64,000 nucleotides of DNA from G965220825 sp965220825 (GTDB lineage: Bacteria; Pseudomonadota; Alphaproteobacteria; UBA828). Positions within the stretch are counted from its first letter, which is position 1; each line of letters opens with the position of its first letter. Below the pieces are notes generated by a model that had not been told where the DNA came from, searched no databases, and worked only from the letters and a program-made list of their open reading frames with translations. The DNA lies in NCBI GenBank assembly GCA_965220825.1, contig OZ244839.1, positions 2,294,001 to 2,358,000 of the forward strand, given 5' to 3'. A program made the position numbers and the translations under genes. Positions 1 through 9,760 of the stretch are shown one piece after another.

Positions 1-1036
1 CCCGCTCCTGCCACCCGACGTGAACGCGTCGCGGGAGGTCTTCGTCGTGGAACGCACGGCCGACGGCGTCAAGGCGATCCGCTATGCGCTGGGCGCCATA
101 AAGGGCGTGGGGCGGCACGCGATGGCGGCGGTCGTCGCGGAGCGGGATGAAAACGGCCCGTTCCAGGACGAATTCGACTTCGCGAGCCGGATCGATCCGC
201 AACAGATCAACCGGCGCCAACTCGAGAACCTCGCGAAGGCGGGGGCCTTCGACGGGTTTTCGCCGAACCGCCGCCGCATGTTCGAGGCAACCGGGGCGCT
301 CCTCTCCTTCGCCGGCGCGGCGCGGCGCTCCGGCGGCCAGGCCTCCCTCTTTGACGGCGCCAACGCCGACGCCGTGCCCCGGCCTCAGCTGCCCGCGCAG
401 GAGGATTGGCCGCCTTACGAACGGCTGACGGCGGAACAGGAGGCGGTGGGCTTCTTCCTCTCCGCTCACCCGCTGGACTCCTACGGCGATGCCCTGGCGG
501 CGCTCGGGGCCACGCCCTGGGCCGAGGTGGCGGAACGGGCGGCCGCCGGGACCGTGCGCTTCCGGCTTGCGGGTGTCGTTCTGTCGGTCCGGGAGCGCGG
601 CGCCGGCGAGCGGCGATACGCCTTCATCCAGCTTTCGGATCCGAGCGGCACCTTCGAGGTCGCGGCGTTCCGCGAGACCTACGGCGCGTGGCGCGCCCTG
701 CTCAGGCCCGGGAAGCTCGTACTGGTAACGGCGCAGGCGCGTCCCGAGGGGGAGGACGTGAAGCTCTCCGCCCAGAGCCTGGACGATCTGGAAACGCGCA
801 TCGCGCGCGGCATGACCGGGCTGGGCGTGGTCGTGGAAGAAGGCACGGCACTCGGCCCCCTGCAGACGATTCTCGAACGCCAGGAGGAAGGCGCGGGCCG
901 GGTCGCGCTCTTCGTCGATACGGGTGGCGGCTCCACCGTCGAGATCGAACTGCCCGGAACCCGGGCGCTCGGCCCTGTGCTGGGTGACGAGATCGGAGCG
1001 CTCGCCGGCGTCGCCGCCGTACGCCCCCTGCCCTAG
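1..1036 (+). CDS. dnaE: DNA polymerase III subunit alpha, C-terminal part (partial, 5' end outside window)
   Basis: Catalytic subunit of the replicative polymerase; only the last ~345 codons are here. The open frame enters from the left edge (codons from base 2 read PLLPPDVNAS, a conserved DnaE stretch), so the GTG at 20 is not the real start. After it come a helix-hairpin-helix region (AIKGVG, then QINRRQLENLAKAGAFD), the conserved FFLSAHPLDSY motif, and an OB-fold near codons 180-260 (FRLAGVVLSV, FIQLSDPSGTFEV). The stop is TAG at 1034-1036. DnaE upstream of rpsB is a familiar alphaproteobacterial arrangement. A copy of the dispersed IS-derived element separates it from rpsB. Identification is firm; the polymerase active site is outside the window. 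Confidence 0.93.
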   Translation, partial: PLLPPDVNASREVFVVERTADGVKAIRYALGAIKGVGRHAMAAVVAERDENGPFQDEFDFASRIDPQQINRRQLENLAKAGAFDGFSPNRRRMFEATGALLSFAGAARRSGGQASLFDGANADAVPRPQLPAQEDWPPYERLTAEQEAVGFFLSAHPLDSYGDALAALGATPWAEVAERAAAGTVRFRLAGVVLSVRERGAGERRYAFIQLSDPSGTFEVAAFRETYGAWRALLRPGKLVLVTAQARPEGEDVKLSAQSLDDLETRIARGMTGLGVVVEEGTALGPLQTILERQEEGAGRVALFVDTGGGSTVEIELPGTRALGPVLGDEIGALAGVAAVRPLP

Positions 1037-1116
1037 CGCCCACCCCGCGCTTGCCGCGGGCCGGGGACGTGATGCCCTGCCCCAACGACGCGACGGGCCG
1101 AGCCTGCCGGCAAACC

Positions 1117-1387
1117 TGTGCAAGTTCAGACAGGTATGAGACGCGGCTCTTGAAACGGGTTTGGGGGTCTCCAAAGCGGTCGGTGGACAGATCAACAGCT
1201 TCGGAGACCCCATAAAGGTTTGGTGCGCGGGTCTCCAGGCCCGCATGTTTTTGTTTTCGAGAAGAAGAAAAATGCGGGCCTGGAGACCCGCGCACCGAAA
1301 AAAGGGGCAGCTCGTCGGGGCGACGCGCGACCGCCCATAACGCCGACCTAAGAAACCCCGGCGTCACAAACGTCCTGAACGAGGACA
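1117..1387 (+). mobile_element. Dispersed IS-derived hairpin element, copy A
   Basis: A 271-bp non-coding element filling most of the dnaE-rpsB gap; related copies lie at 25425-25615, 26948-27241 and 62826-63160. The left end begins TGTGCAAGTTCAG. The right end, read on the other strand, begins TGTCCTCGTTCAG, and both continue into TGAGACG-like sequence, so the ends are imperfect inverted repeats. Inside is a perfect 25-bp stem (1222-1246 with 1272-1296) around an A/T-rich loop, and an outer dyad GGTCTCC (1166-1172) / GGAGACC (1203-1209). The right end can be read as a fossil protein tail, ETPASQTS then stop. This copy lacks part of the middle seen in the other copies. Confidence 0.8.
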
Positions 1388-1392
1388 AAGCC

Positions 1393-1421
1393 TTGCGCAG
1401 AGGTGCCGTGCGCGCTATGCC
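1393..1421 (+). promoter_or_regulatory. Candidate promoter for the rpsB operon
   Basis: TTGCGC (1393-1398) and TATGCC (1416-1421) are separated by exactly 17 bases, 120 bp before rpsB and just outside the right end of the dispersed element. Both boxes match the TTG/TAT core of sigma-70-type promoters only partly, and in GC-rich DNA such matches arise by chance. This is a tentative call based on spacing and position. Confidence 0.28.
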
Positions 1422-1540
1422 TTCGCCATCTGCCGATGGTGGAAATTCACACGCGGACTGGCGGCGCCACGCGCACCGCTCCGGTCGCCGGCATTGCCGG
1501 GTGAGCGTCCGCGGACGAGAAACCGGAGAAAGGAAGCTTT

Positions 1541-2506
1541 ATGGCTTTGCCTGACTTCACCATGCGCCAGCTGCTGGAGGCCGGCGTTCATTTCGGCCAC
1601 CAGACCAAGCGGTGGAATCCGAAAATGCGCCCCTATCTCTTCGGGGTTCGCAACGGCGTGCATGTCATCGACCTGGAGCAGACGGTCCCGCTCCTGCATC
1701 AGGCGCTCGTCGCGCTCCGCGACGTCGCGGCGCGGGGCGGGCGTGTGCTCTTCGTCGGCACCAAGCGCCAGGCATCGCGGCCCATTGCCGAGGCCGCGCA
1801 GCGTTCGGGCCAGTATTATGTCAACCACCGCTGGCTTGGCGGCATGCTGACCAACTGGAAGGCGATCTCGGGCTCGATCAAGACCTTGACCGATCTCGAG
1901 ACCACCCTCGCCTCCCCCGATGCGGGGCTCACCAAGAAGGAAATGCTGCGGCTGGTGCGCCGGCGCGACAAGCTCGACATGGCGCTCGGCGGCATCCGCG
2001 AAATGGGCGGACTGCCGGACGCGATCGTGGTCATCGACACCAACAAGGAAGCGATCGCGATCCTGGAAGCGCGGAAGCTCGGCATTCCCATCGTTGCGGT
2101 GGTGGACAGCAACTGCGACCCGGATCTCGTCACCCATGCGGTTCCCGGCAATGACGACGCAATCCGCGCCATCAACCTCTATTGCGACCTGTTCTCGCGC
2201 GCGGTCATCGACGGCCTGCAGCAGGAGCTCGCGGCGTCCGGTGTGGATGTGGGCGAATCCGAGGAAGGGCCGGTCGAAGACCTGCCCGTGGTGCATGAGG
2301 TCGCACCGGATGAGAGCGCGGCGGCGGAGGCCGGCGGCGACGATACCCCGTCCGATACCGCTTCGGACGGTGCCGCTACGGACGATACTACCCCGGACGA
2401 AGCCGCTGCGGCCGATGCCGCTCCGGCGGATGCTGCGACGGACGATACTAGCTCGGACGGTGCCGCTGCGGGCGACGACCGGGCGAGCGCGGAGCCGGCC
2501 GGCTGA
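1541..2506 (+). CDS. rpsB: Small ribosomal subunit protein uS2 with long acidic tail
   Basis: Component of the 30S subunit, needed together with bS1 for mRNA binding. The start ATG follows GGAGAAAGGAAGC. Residues 1-235 are a complete uS2 core ([32 protein letters not shown] at 95-106, [28 protein letters not shown]). From about residue 239 to 321 the protein continues as a low-complexity tail of Asp, Glu, Ala, Thr and Ser built from imperfect repeats, making it much longer than the usual 240-260 residues. Short acidic tails on uS2 occur in alphaproteobacteria, but this one is long. It lies 33 bp upstream of tsf, the near-universal partner. Confidence 0.97.
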   Translation: MALPDFTMRQLLEAGVHFGHQTKRWNPKMRPYLFGVRNGVHVIDLEQTVPLLHQALVALRDVAARGGRVLFVGTKRQASRPIAEAAQRSGQYYVNHRWLGGMLTNWKAISGSIKTLTDLETTLASPDAGLTKKEMLRLVRRRDKLDMALGGIREMGGLPDAIVVIDTNKEAIAILEARKLGIPIVAVVDSNCDPDLVTHAVPGNDDAIRAINLYCDLFSRAVIDGLQQELAASGVDVGESEEGPVEDLPVVHEVAPDESAAAEAGGDDTPSDTASDGAATDDTTPDEAAAADAAPADAATDDTSSDGAAAGDDRASAEPAG

Positions 2507-2539
2507 ACGGCCGCGGCCGTCTTTGGAGAGAGGCGAACG

Positions 2540-3466
2540 ATGGTTCAGATCACCGCAGGCTTGGTCAAGGAACTGCGCGACAAGACCGGCGCCGGCATGA
2601 TGGATTGCAAGAAGGCGTTGACGGAGACCGATGGCGCGCTCGAGGCGGCGGTCGACTGGCTGCGCAAGAAAGGCCTCGCCGCAGCGGCCAAGAAATCGGG
2701 GCGGGTGGCGGCCGAGGGGCTGATCGGCGTCGCCGAGAATCCCGGCACGGGCGCCCTGGTCGAGATCAACGCCGAAACCGATTTCGTCGCACGCAACGAC
2801 GCGTTTCAGGCGGTCGTCCGCCAAACCGCCGCCGTTGCGCTCGAATGCGGCGGAGACGTGGCGGCGCTCGCGGAGGCGGACTATCCGGGCACCGGCCGCA
2901 CCGTCGAGCAGGAAGTATCCAATCTGGTCGCGACCATCGGCGAGAACATCAGCCTGCGCCGCACGGCCGCGCTTTCCGTCGAGAACGGAATAGTCGCCCA
3001 CTACATCCATGCATCCGCGGCGGAAGGCCTCGGGCGGATCGGCGTGCTGGTCGCCCTGGAATCGGAGGCGGCGGCCGAAAGCCTTGCGCCGCTCGGCCGG
3101 CAGCTCGCCATGCATGTGGCGGCGAGCAGCCCCCAGGCGGTCTCCCGCGAGGTGCTGGATGCGTCGACGGTGGACCGGGAACGCGCGATCCTCGGCGATC
3201 AGGCACGTGCCGAAGGCAAGCCGGAGAAGATCGTCGAGAAAATGGTCGAGGGCCGGATGCGGAAGTTCTTCCAGGAGTCCGTGCTGCTCGAGCAGACCTG
3301 GGTCATTGACGGCGAGAGCCGGGTCGGCACGGTGGTGGATGCATATGCCGAGGAGCTCGGCGTGCCGCTCCGGGTGGCCGGTTTCGTGCGCTACCAGCTC
3401 GGCGAGGGCATCGAGCGGGAAGAGAAAGACTTCGCCGCCGAGGTCGCGGCCCAAGTGGGCGGCTGA
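2540..3466 (+). CDS. tsf: Elongation factor Ts
   Basis: Guanine-nucleotide exchange factor that regenerates EF-Tu-GTP. The start ATG is preceded by GGAGAGAGGCGAACG. The N-terminal UBA-like domain holds [19 protein letters not shown] (about residues 8-26), and the core holds [11 protein letters not shown] (about 76-86), both diagnostic of EF-Ts. At 308 residues it is a normal full-length bacterial protein. It follows rpsB and precedes pyrH by 33 bp in the classic translation operon, so co-transcription is expected. Confidence 0.97.
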   Translation: MVQITAGLVKELRDKTGAGMMDCKKALTETDGALEAAVDWLRKKGLAAAAKKSGRVAAEGLIGVAENPGTGALVEINAETDFVARNDAFQAVVRQTAAVALECGGDVAALAEADYPGTGRTVEQEVSNLVATIGENISLRRTAALSVENGIVAHYIHASAAEGLGRIGVLVALESEAAAESLAPLGRQLAMHVAASSPQAVSREVLDASTVDRERAILGDQARAEGKPEKIVEKMVEGRMRKFFQESVLLEQTWVIDGESRVGTVVDAYAEELGVPLRVAGFVRYQLGEGIEREEKDFAAEVAAQVGG

Positions 3467-3499
3467 CAACCCCGGCCCGCAACGCGTCCGCCCGCACCG

Positions 3500-4219
3500 A
3501 TGAACGCCACGCCCCGCTTCAAGCGCGTTCTGCTGAAGCTGTCGGGCGAGGCGCTCATGGGGGAGTCCCCCTACGGGATCGACGGCACGGCGGTGGCGGC
3601 GCTGGCCGACGAGATCTCCGAAGTGCGGGAGCGCGGCGTCGAGATCTGCATCGTGGTGGGCGGCGGGAACATCTTCCGAGGCGTCTCGGGCGCCGCCGCC
3701 GGCATGGAACGGGCGACCGCCGATCATATCGGCATGCTGGCGACGGTCATGAACGCGCTCGCCATGCAACACGCCTTGGAGCGGCTCGGCCGGGAGACCC
3801 GCGTGCTTTCGGCGGTTCCCATGGCGCCGGTCTGCGAGCCCTACATCCGCCGGCGCGGGCAGCGCCATCTCGAGAAGGGCCGCATCGTGATCTTCGCGGC
3901 GGGTACGGGAAACCCGTTCTTCACCACGGATACCGCGGCGGCGTTGCGTGCCGCGGAAATGGGATGCGATGCGCTTCTCAAGGGGACCAAGGTGGATGGC
4001 GTGTACGACGCGGATCCGGCTCTGGTCGACGACGTGAAGCGCTACGACCGGCTTTCCTATCTCGAAATGCTGTCGCGCGATCTGAAAGTGATGGACGCCT
4101 CCGCCATCTCGCTCGCCCGCGAAAATGCCATCCCCATCGTGGTATTCTCCATACGCCGCAAGGGCGGGCTCGGTGCGGTGCTCGACGGCGAAGGCCCGTC
4201 TACCGTGATTTCAGACTAG
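3500..4219 (+). CDS. pyrH: UMP kinase
   Basis: Phosphorylates UMP to UDP with ATP in pyrimidine nucleotide synthesis; an amino-acid-kinase-fold enzyme, hexameric in bacteria. Visible motifs are [12 protein letters not shown] at the N terminus, [10 protein letters not shown] (about 51-60), [16 protein letters not shown] and [15 protein letters not shown]. The length of 239 residues fits the family. It sits between tsf and frr as in most bacteria, with frr starting 11 bp after its stop. No Shine-Dalgarno sequence is obvious ahead of the ATG. Confidence 0.97.
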   Translation: MNATPRFKRVLLKLSGEALMGESPYGIDGTAVAALADEISEVRERGVEICIVVGGGNIFRGVSGAAAGMERATADHIGMLATVMNALAMQHALERLGRETRVLSAVPMAPVCEPYIRRRGQRHLEKGRIVIFAAGTGNPFFTTDTAAALRAAEMGCDALLKGTKVDGVYDADPALVDDVKRYDRLSYLEMLSRDLKVMDASAISLARENAIPIVVFSIRRKGGLGAVLDGEGPSTVISD

Positions 4220-4230
4220 AGGCGTGCGCC

Positions 4231-4788
4231 ATGGCGGACCCGGACATTGCGGATTTGGAGCGCCGGATGAACAGCTCCCTCGAAGTACTCCGGAGCGACC
4301 TCGCGGGCCTGAGAACGGGGCGGGCCTCGCTCGGCCTTCTCGAACCCGTCACCATCCAGGCCTACGATACGGAAATGCCCCTGAACCAGATGGCCACCAT
4401 CAATGTCCCGGAGCCCCGCATGCTCACGGTCCAGGTATGGGACCGCTCCCAGGTGGCAGCGGTGGAGAAGGCCATCCGCGCCGCCGACCTCGGGCTCAAC
4501 CCCATCCTGGACGGCCAGACGCTCCGCATCCCCATCCCCGAACTCAATGAAGAGCGCCGTCGGGAGCTTGGGAAGGTCGCCGCAAAATATGGCGAGCAGG
4601 CGAAAATTGCCGTTCGGAACATCCGGCGCGACGGCATGGACCAGCTCAAGAAGCTGGAGAAGGCGGGCGAGCTCGGCGAGGACGAAGCGCGCCTCTGGTC
4701 GTCGGAGATCCAGGAGATGACCGACGCGGCGGTCGAGAAGGCCACCGAGATGGCGGAGGCGAAGGAACGCGAGATCATGCAGGTCTGA
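4231..4788 (+). CDS. frr: Ribosome recycling factor
   Basis: Splits post-termination ribosomes together with EF-G. The frame is open back to 3964 inside pyrH, but the ATG at 4231 gives 185 residues, the standard RRF length, starting [13 protein letters not shown]. Conserved blocks include [30 protein letters not shown] and the C-terminal [13 protein letters not shown]. It is 11 bp downstream of pyrH and 2 bp upstream of uppS, so translation of the three is probably coupled. Confidence 0.97.
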   Translation: MADPDIADLERRMNSSLEVLRSDLAGLRTGRASLGLLEPVTIQAYDTEMPLNQMATINVPEPRMLTVQVWDRSQVAAVEKAIRAADLGLNPILDGQTLRIPIPELNEERRRELGKVAAKYGEQAKIAVRNIRRDGMDQLKKLEKAGELGEDEARLWSSEIQEMTDAAVEKATEMAEAKEREIMQV

Positions 4789-4790
4789 CC

Positions 4791-5525
4791 GTGTCGCTTG
4801 CGCCCTCTTTCGATTCCCCGCAGGCGCCGCCGCTTCACGTCGCGATCATTCTCGACGGCAACGGGCGGTGGGCGCGGGCGCGCGGCCTTCCCCGGATCGC
4901 GGGCCATCGGCGGGGCGCCGAGGCGGTGCGCGCGGTGTTGCGAGGATGCCCGGGCCTCGGCATCCGCTATCTCACGATCTACGCCTTCTCGTCCGAAAAC
5001 TGGAAGCGCCCGGCGGCCGAGGTCGAGGACCTGATGGAGCTTCTCGGCTTCTATCTCCGGCGCGAGCTCGACGAGCTCCGGCGCAGCGGCGTCCGGATCA
5101 ACTTCATCGGCGACCGGACGCGGCTCAGCCCGGAGATCGTCCGGCTTATCGGCGAGGCCGAAGACACGACCCGGCGCAACCAGGAAGTCGTTTTCACAAT
5201 TGCTCTCAACTATGGCGGGCGGCAGGAGATACTGGATGCGGCGCGTCGCCTCGCCGAGCAGGTCCGGGACGGGCGGCTGGAGGCGGACGATATCTCCGAA
5301 GAGGTCTTCGAGCGGCACCTCCAGACCCGCAGCCTGCCGGATCCGGACCTCGTGATCCGCACCAGCGGAGAGCAGCGGCTGAGCAACTTTCTGCTCTGGC
5401 AGTCGGCCTACACGGAATTCGTTTTCGTGCCGGCGCTCTGGCCGGATTTCACCGTGGATCATCTGGCCCGGGCGATAGGCGAATTCCAGCGTCGTGAGCG
5501 GCGCTACGGCGGCTCCCACGGCTGA
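4791..5525 (+). CDS. uppS: Undecaprenyl diphosphate synthase (cis-prenyltransferase)
   Basis: Condenses isopentenyl diphosphate onto farnesyl diphosphate to make the C55 lipid carrier for peptidoglycan synthesis. It starts at a GTG two bases after the frr stop. The catalytic block AIILDGNGRWARARGLPR lies near residue 20, followed by GHRRGAEAVR and, near the C terminus, IRTSGEQRLSNFLLWQSAY, all signatures of the family. Length 244 residues is typical. It depends on IPP supplied by an isoprenoid pathway, yet dxr, often found two genes downstream, is missing from this locus. Confidence 0.96.
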   Translation: MSLAPSFDSPQAPPLHVAIILDGNGRWARARGLPRIAGHRRGAEAVRAVLRGCPGLGIRYLTIYAFSSENWKRPAAEVEDLMELLGFYLRRELDELRRSGVRINFIGDRTRLSPEIVRLIGEAEDTTRRNQEVVFTIALNYGGRQEILDAARRLAEQVRDGRLEADDISEEVFERHLQTRSLPDPDLVIRTSGEQRLSNFLLWQSAYTEFVFVPALWPDFTVDHLARAIGEFQRRERRYGGSHG

Positions 5526-6348
5526 GCGCAAGCCCGACCGGCTCGGCCTGCGCGCCGTTTCGGCGGCCGTCCTTATCCCGCTTGCCCTCGGCGCCGCCTG
5601 GGCGGGCGGCCCTTACTTCATGGCGTTTGCGGGTGTGGCGGGCATCGGCGCGTGGCTCGAGTGGCGCCGCTTGCCTCGCGGTGCAACGGCCCGGGCAGAG
5701 GCCGTCGCCGGCTGTGCGGTGGTGGCGGCAACGCTCGCGGCCTTCGCCACCGTCGGTGCACCCTGGGCCGCAGCGGCCGCCGCCGCCGGGGCGACGGCCC
5801 TCGCGGCGGCGGCTCGCGGCTCCTTTCGCGCCCGCGCGTTCCTCGCGGGCGGGGCCGCGCTCGTCGCGCTCGCCCTCGTCGCCATGCTCTCGCTGCGGGG
5901 CGCGGAGCCGGCGGGGCGGGCGGCGGTCTTCTGGCTGTTCGCCGTGGTGTGGGCGAGCGATACGGGCGCCTATGCCGCGGGCCGCGTCTTGCGCGGGCCG
6001 AAGCTCGCGCCCCGCATCAGCCCGCACAAAACCTGGTCCGGCGCTTTTGGCGGCCTGTTGCTGGCCATGGGGACAAGCGTCTTCGCCGGGTGGCTGATAC
6101 CGCTCTCCGGTTGGGTCGCCGAACGCCCTTCCCTCGCGCTGCTGGCTGGTGCCGGCGCCCTCGGTTCCTTGGCGGCGCAGGCGGGCGACCTCGCGGAATC
6201 GGCTCTCAAGCGGCATATGGGCGCGCAGGATTCCGGGTCCTCGATCCCCGGTCATGGCGGCGTTCTGGACCGGCTGGATTCGCTTGCCGCCGCGGCCTTC
6301 GCCTTCGCCCTGGCCGCACTCGCCGGGATGCCGCTCTGGGGGCCTTGA
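5494..6348 (+). CDS. cdsA: Phosphatidate cytidylyltransferase
   Basis: Integral membrane enzyme that makes CDP-diacylglycerol from phosphatidic acid and CTP. The GTG start at 5494 overlaps the end of uppS by 32 bp. The protein (284 residues) is Ala/Leu-rich with several hydrophobic segments, and near its C terminus carries the family signature SALKRHMGAQDSGSSIPGHG followed by VLDRLDS. It is the last gene of the + strand translation/envelope run. The next gene, clpB, is convergent after only 25 bp, so the usual continuation dxr-rseP-bamA is absent here. Confidence 0.94.
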   Translation: MSGATAAPTAERKPDRLGLRAVSAAVLIPLALGAAWAGGPYFMAFAGVAGIGAWLEWRRLPRGATARAEAVAGCAVVAATLAAFATVGAPWAAAAAAAGATALAAAARGSFRARAFLAGGAALVALALVAMLSLRGAEPAGRAAVFWLFAVVWASDTGAYAAGRVLRGPKLAPRISPHKTWSGAFGGLLLAMGTSVFAGWLIPLSGWVAERPSLALLAGAGALGSLAAQAGDLAESALKRHMGAQDSGSSIPGHGGVLDRLDSLAAAAFAFALAALAGMPLWGP

Positions 6349-6373
6349 GCACGCGGCCTATGCGCCCACCGTC

Positions 6374-8989
6374 TCAGGCCGCGGCGTTCTCCGCCGGGAG
6401 CGAAGGCCGGGCTCCGGGCGTGCCGCCGATGACGAGCCCCTCCGCATCCGCCGAAACCGAGACCGTCTCGCCGTCGGCGATCCCGCCCTCGAGTATCATG
6501 CCGGCAAGCGGGTTCTGCAGGTGCTGCTGGACCGTCCGCTTGAGCGGCCGCGCGCCGTAGGCAGGGTTGTAGCCCGCGTCCGAGAGCCAGGATCGCGCTT
6601 GATCGTCGAGCGCGAGCGCGATGTCGCGGTCCGCCAGCCGCCGCGCAAGGTGGGCGATCTGGATGTCGACGATGGCGTCCATATGCCGCCGGCCCAGCCG
6701 ATGGAAGAGAACGATTTCGTCCAGACGGTTGAGGAATTCGGGGCGGAAGCTCGCGCGCACCGCCTCCATGACTTCGCCGCGCACCGCGTCCGAATCCTGG
6801 CCCTCGGGCTGTGCCGCCAGCGCCTCGCCACCCAGATTGGAGGTGAGTACGATCACGGTGTTGCGGAAATCCACCGTTCGCCCCTGGCCGTCGGTGAGCC
6901 GTCCATCGTCCAGCATCTGGAGCAGGATGTTGAAAACGTCGCTGTGGGCCTTTTCGATCTCGTCGAACAGGATCACTTGATAGGGCCGCCGCCGCACCGC
7001 TTCGGTCAGCGCACCGCCTTCGTCATAGCCGACATAGCCCGGCGGGGCGCCGATCAGCCGGGCGACCGCATGCTTCTCCATATATTCGGACATGTCGACA
7101 CGGACCATCGCGGCCTCGTCGTCGAACAGGAAGGCGGCGAGCGCCTTGGCGAGCTCCGTCTTGCCGACGCCGGTGGGACCGAGGAACAGGAACGAGCCGA
7201 TCGGCCGGTTCGCGTCCTGAAGGCCTGCGCGCGCCCGGCGGACGGCGTTGCTCACCGCGGTCACGGCCTCCTGCTGGCCGACCACCCGCTCGCAGAGCGT
7301 CTCCTCCATATGGAGCAGTTTTTCGCGCTCGCCCTCGAGCATCTTGTCCACCGGGATTCCGGTCCAGCGCGAGACCACGGCGGCGATATGGGAGGACTGG
7401 ACCGCCTCGTCGAGAATCCGCTCGTTCTCCGCCCGGGTGAGGGCCGCGAGTTCCTTTTCCAGATCGGGAATGACGCCATAGGCGAGCTCGCCGGCGCGGC
7501 CGAGGTCGCCGTCGCGCTGGGCGATCTCGAGTTCCCCCCGTGCGGCGTCGAGCCGCTCCTTGAGCTTCTGGCCACCGGCGAGACGCTCCTTCTCCGCCTG
7601 CCAGACCGCCGTCCGCTCCGCCGACTGGCCCTCCAGCGCATCAAGCTCGGCATGGAGCTTCTCCAGACGGTCCCGCGAGCGGTCGTCGGTTTCCTTCTTC
7701 AGCGCTTCGCGCTCGATCTTGAGCTGGACGATCCGCCGGTCCAGCTCGTCCAGCTCCTCCGGCTTTGAATCGATTTCCATGCGAAGCCGGCTCGCGGCTT
7801 CGTCCACCAGGTCGATCGCCTTGTCAGGCAGGAAGCGGTCCGAAATGTAGCGATTGGAGAGCACCGCAGACGAGACGATGGCGTTGTCCGTAATGGCCAC
7901 GCCATGGTGCACCTCGTACTTCTCCTTGAGCCCGCGCAGGATGGATACGGTGTCCTCCACCGTGGGCTCGGCGACGAAGACCGGCTGGAAGCGCCGCGCA
8001 AGGGCCGCGTCCTTCTCGATATGCTTGCGGTATTCGTCGAGGGTGGTCGCACCGATGCAGTGCAGCGCGCCGCGCGCCAGGGCGGGCTTCAAGAGGTTGG
8101 AGGCATCCATCGCGCCCTCGGCGGCGCCGGCGCCCACCAGCGTGTGCAGCTCGTCGATGAACAGCACGATCTCTCCGGCTGCGGCGTCGATCTCCGACAG
8201 CACGGACTTGAGCCGTTCCTCGAACTCGCCGCGAAATTTGGCGCCGGCGACCATGGCGCCGAGATCGAGTGCCAGCAGGCGCTTGTCGCGAAGCGATTCG
8301 GGCACGTCGCCATTGACGATGCGTTGGGCGAGGCCTTCCACGATCGCCGTCTTCCCCACCCCAGGGTCGCCGATGACGACGGGGTTGTTCTTGGTGCGCC
8401 GCGAAAGCACCTGCATGATGCGGCGAACCTCGTCGTCCCGCCCGATCACCGGGTCCACCTTGCCCTCGCGCGCCGCCTCCGTGAGATCCCGGGCGAATTT
8501 GCGGAGCGCCTCGTAGCCTTCCTCGGCCGAGGGGCTTTCGGCCTTGCGCCCTTTTCGCAACTCCTGGATGGCGGCGTTCAGCGTCTGGGGCGTTGCCCCC
8601 GCATCGGTCAATATGCGGGCGGCCGGGCTTCCCTTGGCGAGAGCGAGGGCCAGGAGCAGACGCTCCGCGGCAACATAGGAATCGCCCGCCTTTCGCGCAT
8701 TGTCCTCCGCTGCCTCCAGAACCGCCGCGGCCTCCTGTGCGATAAAGACCTGTCCGGTGCCGCCCTCCACCCGCGGAAGCTTGTCGAGGGCCGCCTCCGT
8801 CCGCTCGAGAGCCTCTTCCGCACGCCCGCCCGCCATGCGGATGAGGTTTGCGGCGAGCCCCTCCGGGTCGTCGAGGAGCGCCTTCAGAAGATGCTCCGGC
8901 GTGAAACGCTGATGTCCGCGCCGGATGGCGATCCCCTGCGCCGCCTGGATGAAGCCGCGCGACCGCTCGGTGAACCGTTCGAAATCCAT
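6374..8989 (-). CDS. clpB: ATP-dependent disaggregase ClpB
   Basis: Hexameric AAA+ chaperone that pulls proteins out of aggregates with DnaK. An N-terminal Clp-N double repeat (residues 1-145) is followed by NBD1 with Walker A GDPGVGKT at 207-214, a coiled-coil middle domain rich in Glu/Lys/Arg, and NBD2 with Walker A GPTGVGKT near residue 600. The chosen start gives [13 protein letters not shown], the conserved ClpB N terminus. An in-frame ATG five codons earlier (9004) is also possible, and both have purine-rich sequence upstream. About 870 residues is normal. A sequence like a heat-shock promoter lies 80 bp upstream. Next to DUF4167 as in other alphaproteobacteria. Confidence 0.96.
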   Translation of the reverse strand: MDFERFTERSRGFIQAAQGIAIRRGHQRFTPEHLLKALLDDPEGLAANLIRMAGGRAEEALERTEAALDKLPRVEGGTGQVFIAQEAAAVLEAAEDNARKAGDSYVAAERLLLALALAKGSPAARILTDAGATPQTLNAAIQELRKGRKAESPSAEEGYEALRKFARDLTEAAREGKVDPVIGRDDEVRRIMQVLSRRTKNNPVVIGDPGVGKTAIVEGLAQRIVNGDVPESLRDKRLLALDLGAMVAGAKFRGEFEERLKSVLSEIDAAAGEIVLFIDELHTLVGAGAAEGAMDASNLLKPALARGALHCIGATTLDEYRKHIEKDAALARRFQPVFVAEPTVEDTVSILRGLKEKYEVHHGVAITDNAIVSSAVLSNRYISDRFLPDKAIDLVDEAASRLRMEIDSKPEELDELDRRIVQLKIEREALKKETDDRSRDRLEKLHAELDALEGQSAERTAVWQAEKERLAGGQKLKERLDAARGELEIAQRDGDLGRAGELAYGVIPDLEKELAALTRAENERILDEAVQSSHIAAVVSRWTGIPVDKMLEGEREKLLHMEETLCERVVGQQEAVTAVSNAVRRARAGLQDANRPIGSFLFLGPTGVGKTELAKALAAFLFDDEAAMVRVDMSEYMEKHAVARLIGAPPGYVGYDEGGALTEAVRRRPYQVILFDEIEKAHSDVFNILLQMLDDGRLTDGQGRTVDFRNTVIVLTSNLGGEALAAQPEGQDSDAVRGEVMEAVRASFRPEFLNRLDEIVLFHRLGRRHMDAIVDIQIAHLARRLADRDIALALDDQARSWLSDAGYNPAYGARPLKRTVQQHLQNPLAGMILEGGIADGETVSVSADAEGLVIGGTPGARPSLPAENAAA

Positions 8990-9066
8990 GCCTTCGCCCT
9001 TCATCCCTGTTGCCCTTCGGGATGGAAACCCGCCGATCCTGATCCCGGCCGGCGCAACGAATCCCT

Positions 9067-9094
9067 ATATGGGTTCGTCCATCCGCGCGGCAAG
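9067..9094 (-). promoter_or_regulatory. Candidate RpoH (heat-shock sigma) promoter of clpB
   Basis: Read on the - strand, CTTG (9094-9091) is followed after 17 bases by CCCATAT (9073-9067). This resembles the sigma-32 consensus (CTTGAA, then 13-17 bases, then CCCCATNT). It lies in the 154-bp gap upstream of clpB, about 80 bp before the start codon, and clpB is a classical RpoH target. The -35 box is only a partial match (CTTGCC). Confidence 0.42.
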
Positions 9095-9158
9095 GGCACG
9101 CGGGCGATGCGCCCCGCGCGGGAAACAGTTCGATGATCGGGGGAGGCGCAGCAGGCCG

Positions 9159-9575
9159 TCAGAGAGGCTGCGACGGCGGCTCCTCGCGCGATGCCGGCGC
9201 GTCATTGACGGGCCCTGCGGACGCAATGTCGGCGCCGGGGCCGCGGCCGTCCTCCGGCTTCCGCTCGCCATGCTGGGGCGCATGGTTCTGCTGGCCCTGC
9301 GGACGCGAGCGCTGATCCCAGCCATTGGCCGTGACCACGCGGTGGTAGTGCTCCGCGTGCTGAAAGAAATTCTCCGCGCCGATGCGATCGCCCGCCGAAA
9401 GCGCGTCCCGCGCCAGCGCCTGATATTTCTCGATGACCTGAAACGCCGTGCCGCGAATCTTTCCTTCCGGACCACTGCTCTCGAAGGTGGAGCCCCGCCC
9501 GTGAAACCCGGCGCGTCGCCCGTTGCCTCTGTGCCCCCGAGAGCGTTTGTTGTTGGGACCCTTGGTGCTCAGCAT
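9159..9575 (-). CDS. DUF4167 domain protein (alphaproteobacterial, function unknown)
   Basis: A 138-residue very basic N-terminal region (NNKRSRGHRGNGRR) suggests nucleic-acid binding. It is followed by the DUF4167 core (IRGTAFQVIEKYQALARDAL, then RIGAENFFQHAEHYHR, about residues 40-80) and a disordered Gln/Pro/Glu-rich tail. The family is essentially restricted to Alphaproteobacteria and is commonly found between prmC and clpB, as here, which helps assign the organism. No catalytic residues are evident. A role in RNA or ribosome biology is only inferred from charge and neighbours. Confidence 0.88.
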   Translation of the reverse strand: MLSTKGPNNKRSRGHRGNGRRAGFHGRGSTFESSGPEGKIRGTAFQVIEKYQALARDALSAGDRIGAENFFQHAEHYHRVVTANGWDQRSRPQGQQNHAPQHGERKPEDGRGPGADIASAGPVNDAPASREEPPSQPL

Positions 9576-9760
9576 CGTGTCTCCTGACTTCTCACCCTCG
9601 TGGGCACGGGGGCGCAGCGCGCCGAACCCGTTCCTTCCTGCAGCCTCGGCCTTTCTGCGCGGGCGCCGTCTCGCCTTGCCGAAGAACTCCCTGAACGCTC
9701 AAGCCGGGCTTTGCGTCCGGCTCCGCATGCGCCTTCCATGTTCTGAGAGTTTCTCAAAGG

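Noticed and set aside
702..1388. Open frame containing VRGSPGPHFSSSRK and GLETRAP, similar frames at 25425, 26910 and 62870
   Set aside because: These peptides are translations of the hairpin of the dispersed element, in different frames and without start signals; repeat-derived artefacts, not a protein family.
1415..3868. 817-codon open frame antisense to rpsB-tsf-pyrH
   Set aside because: It spans three conserved genes on the other strand; a shadow.
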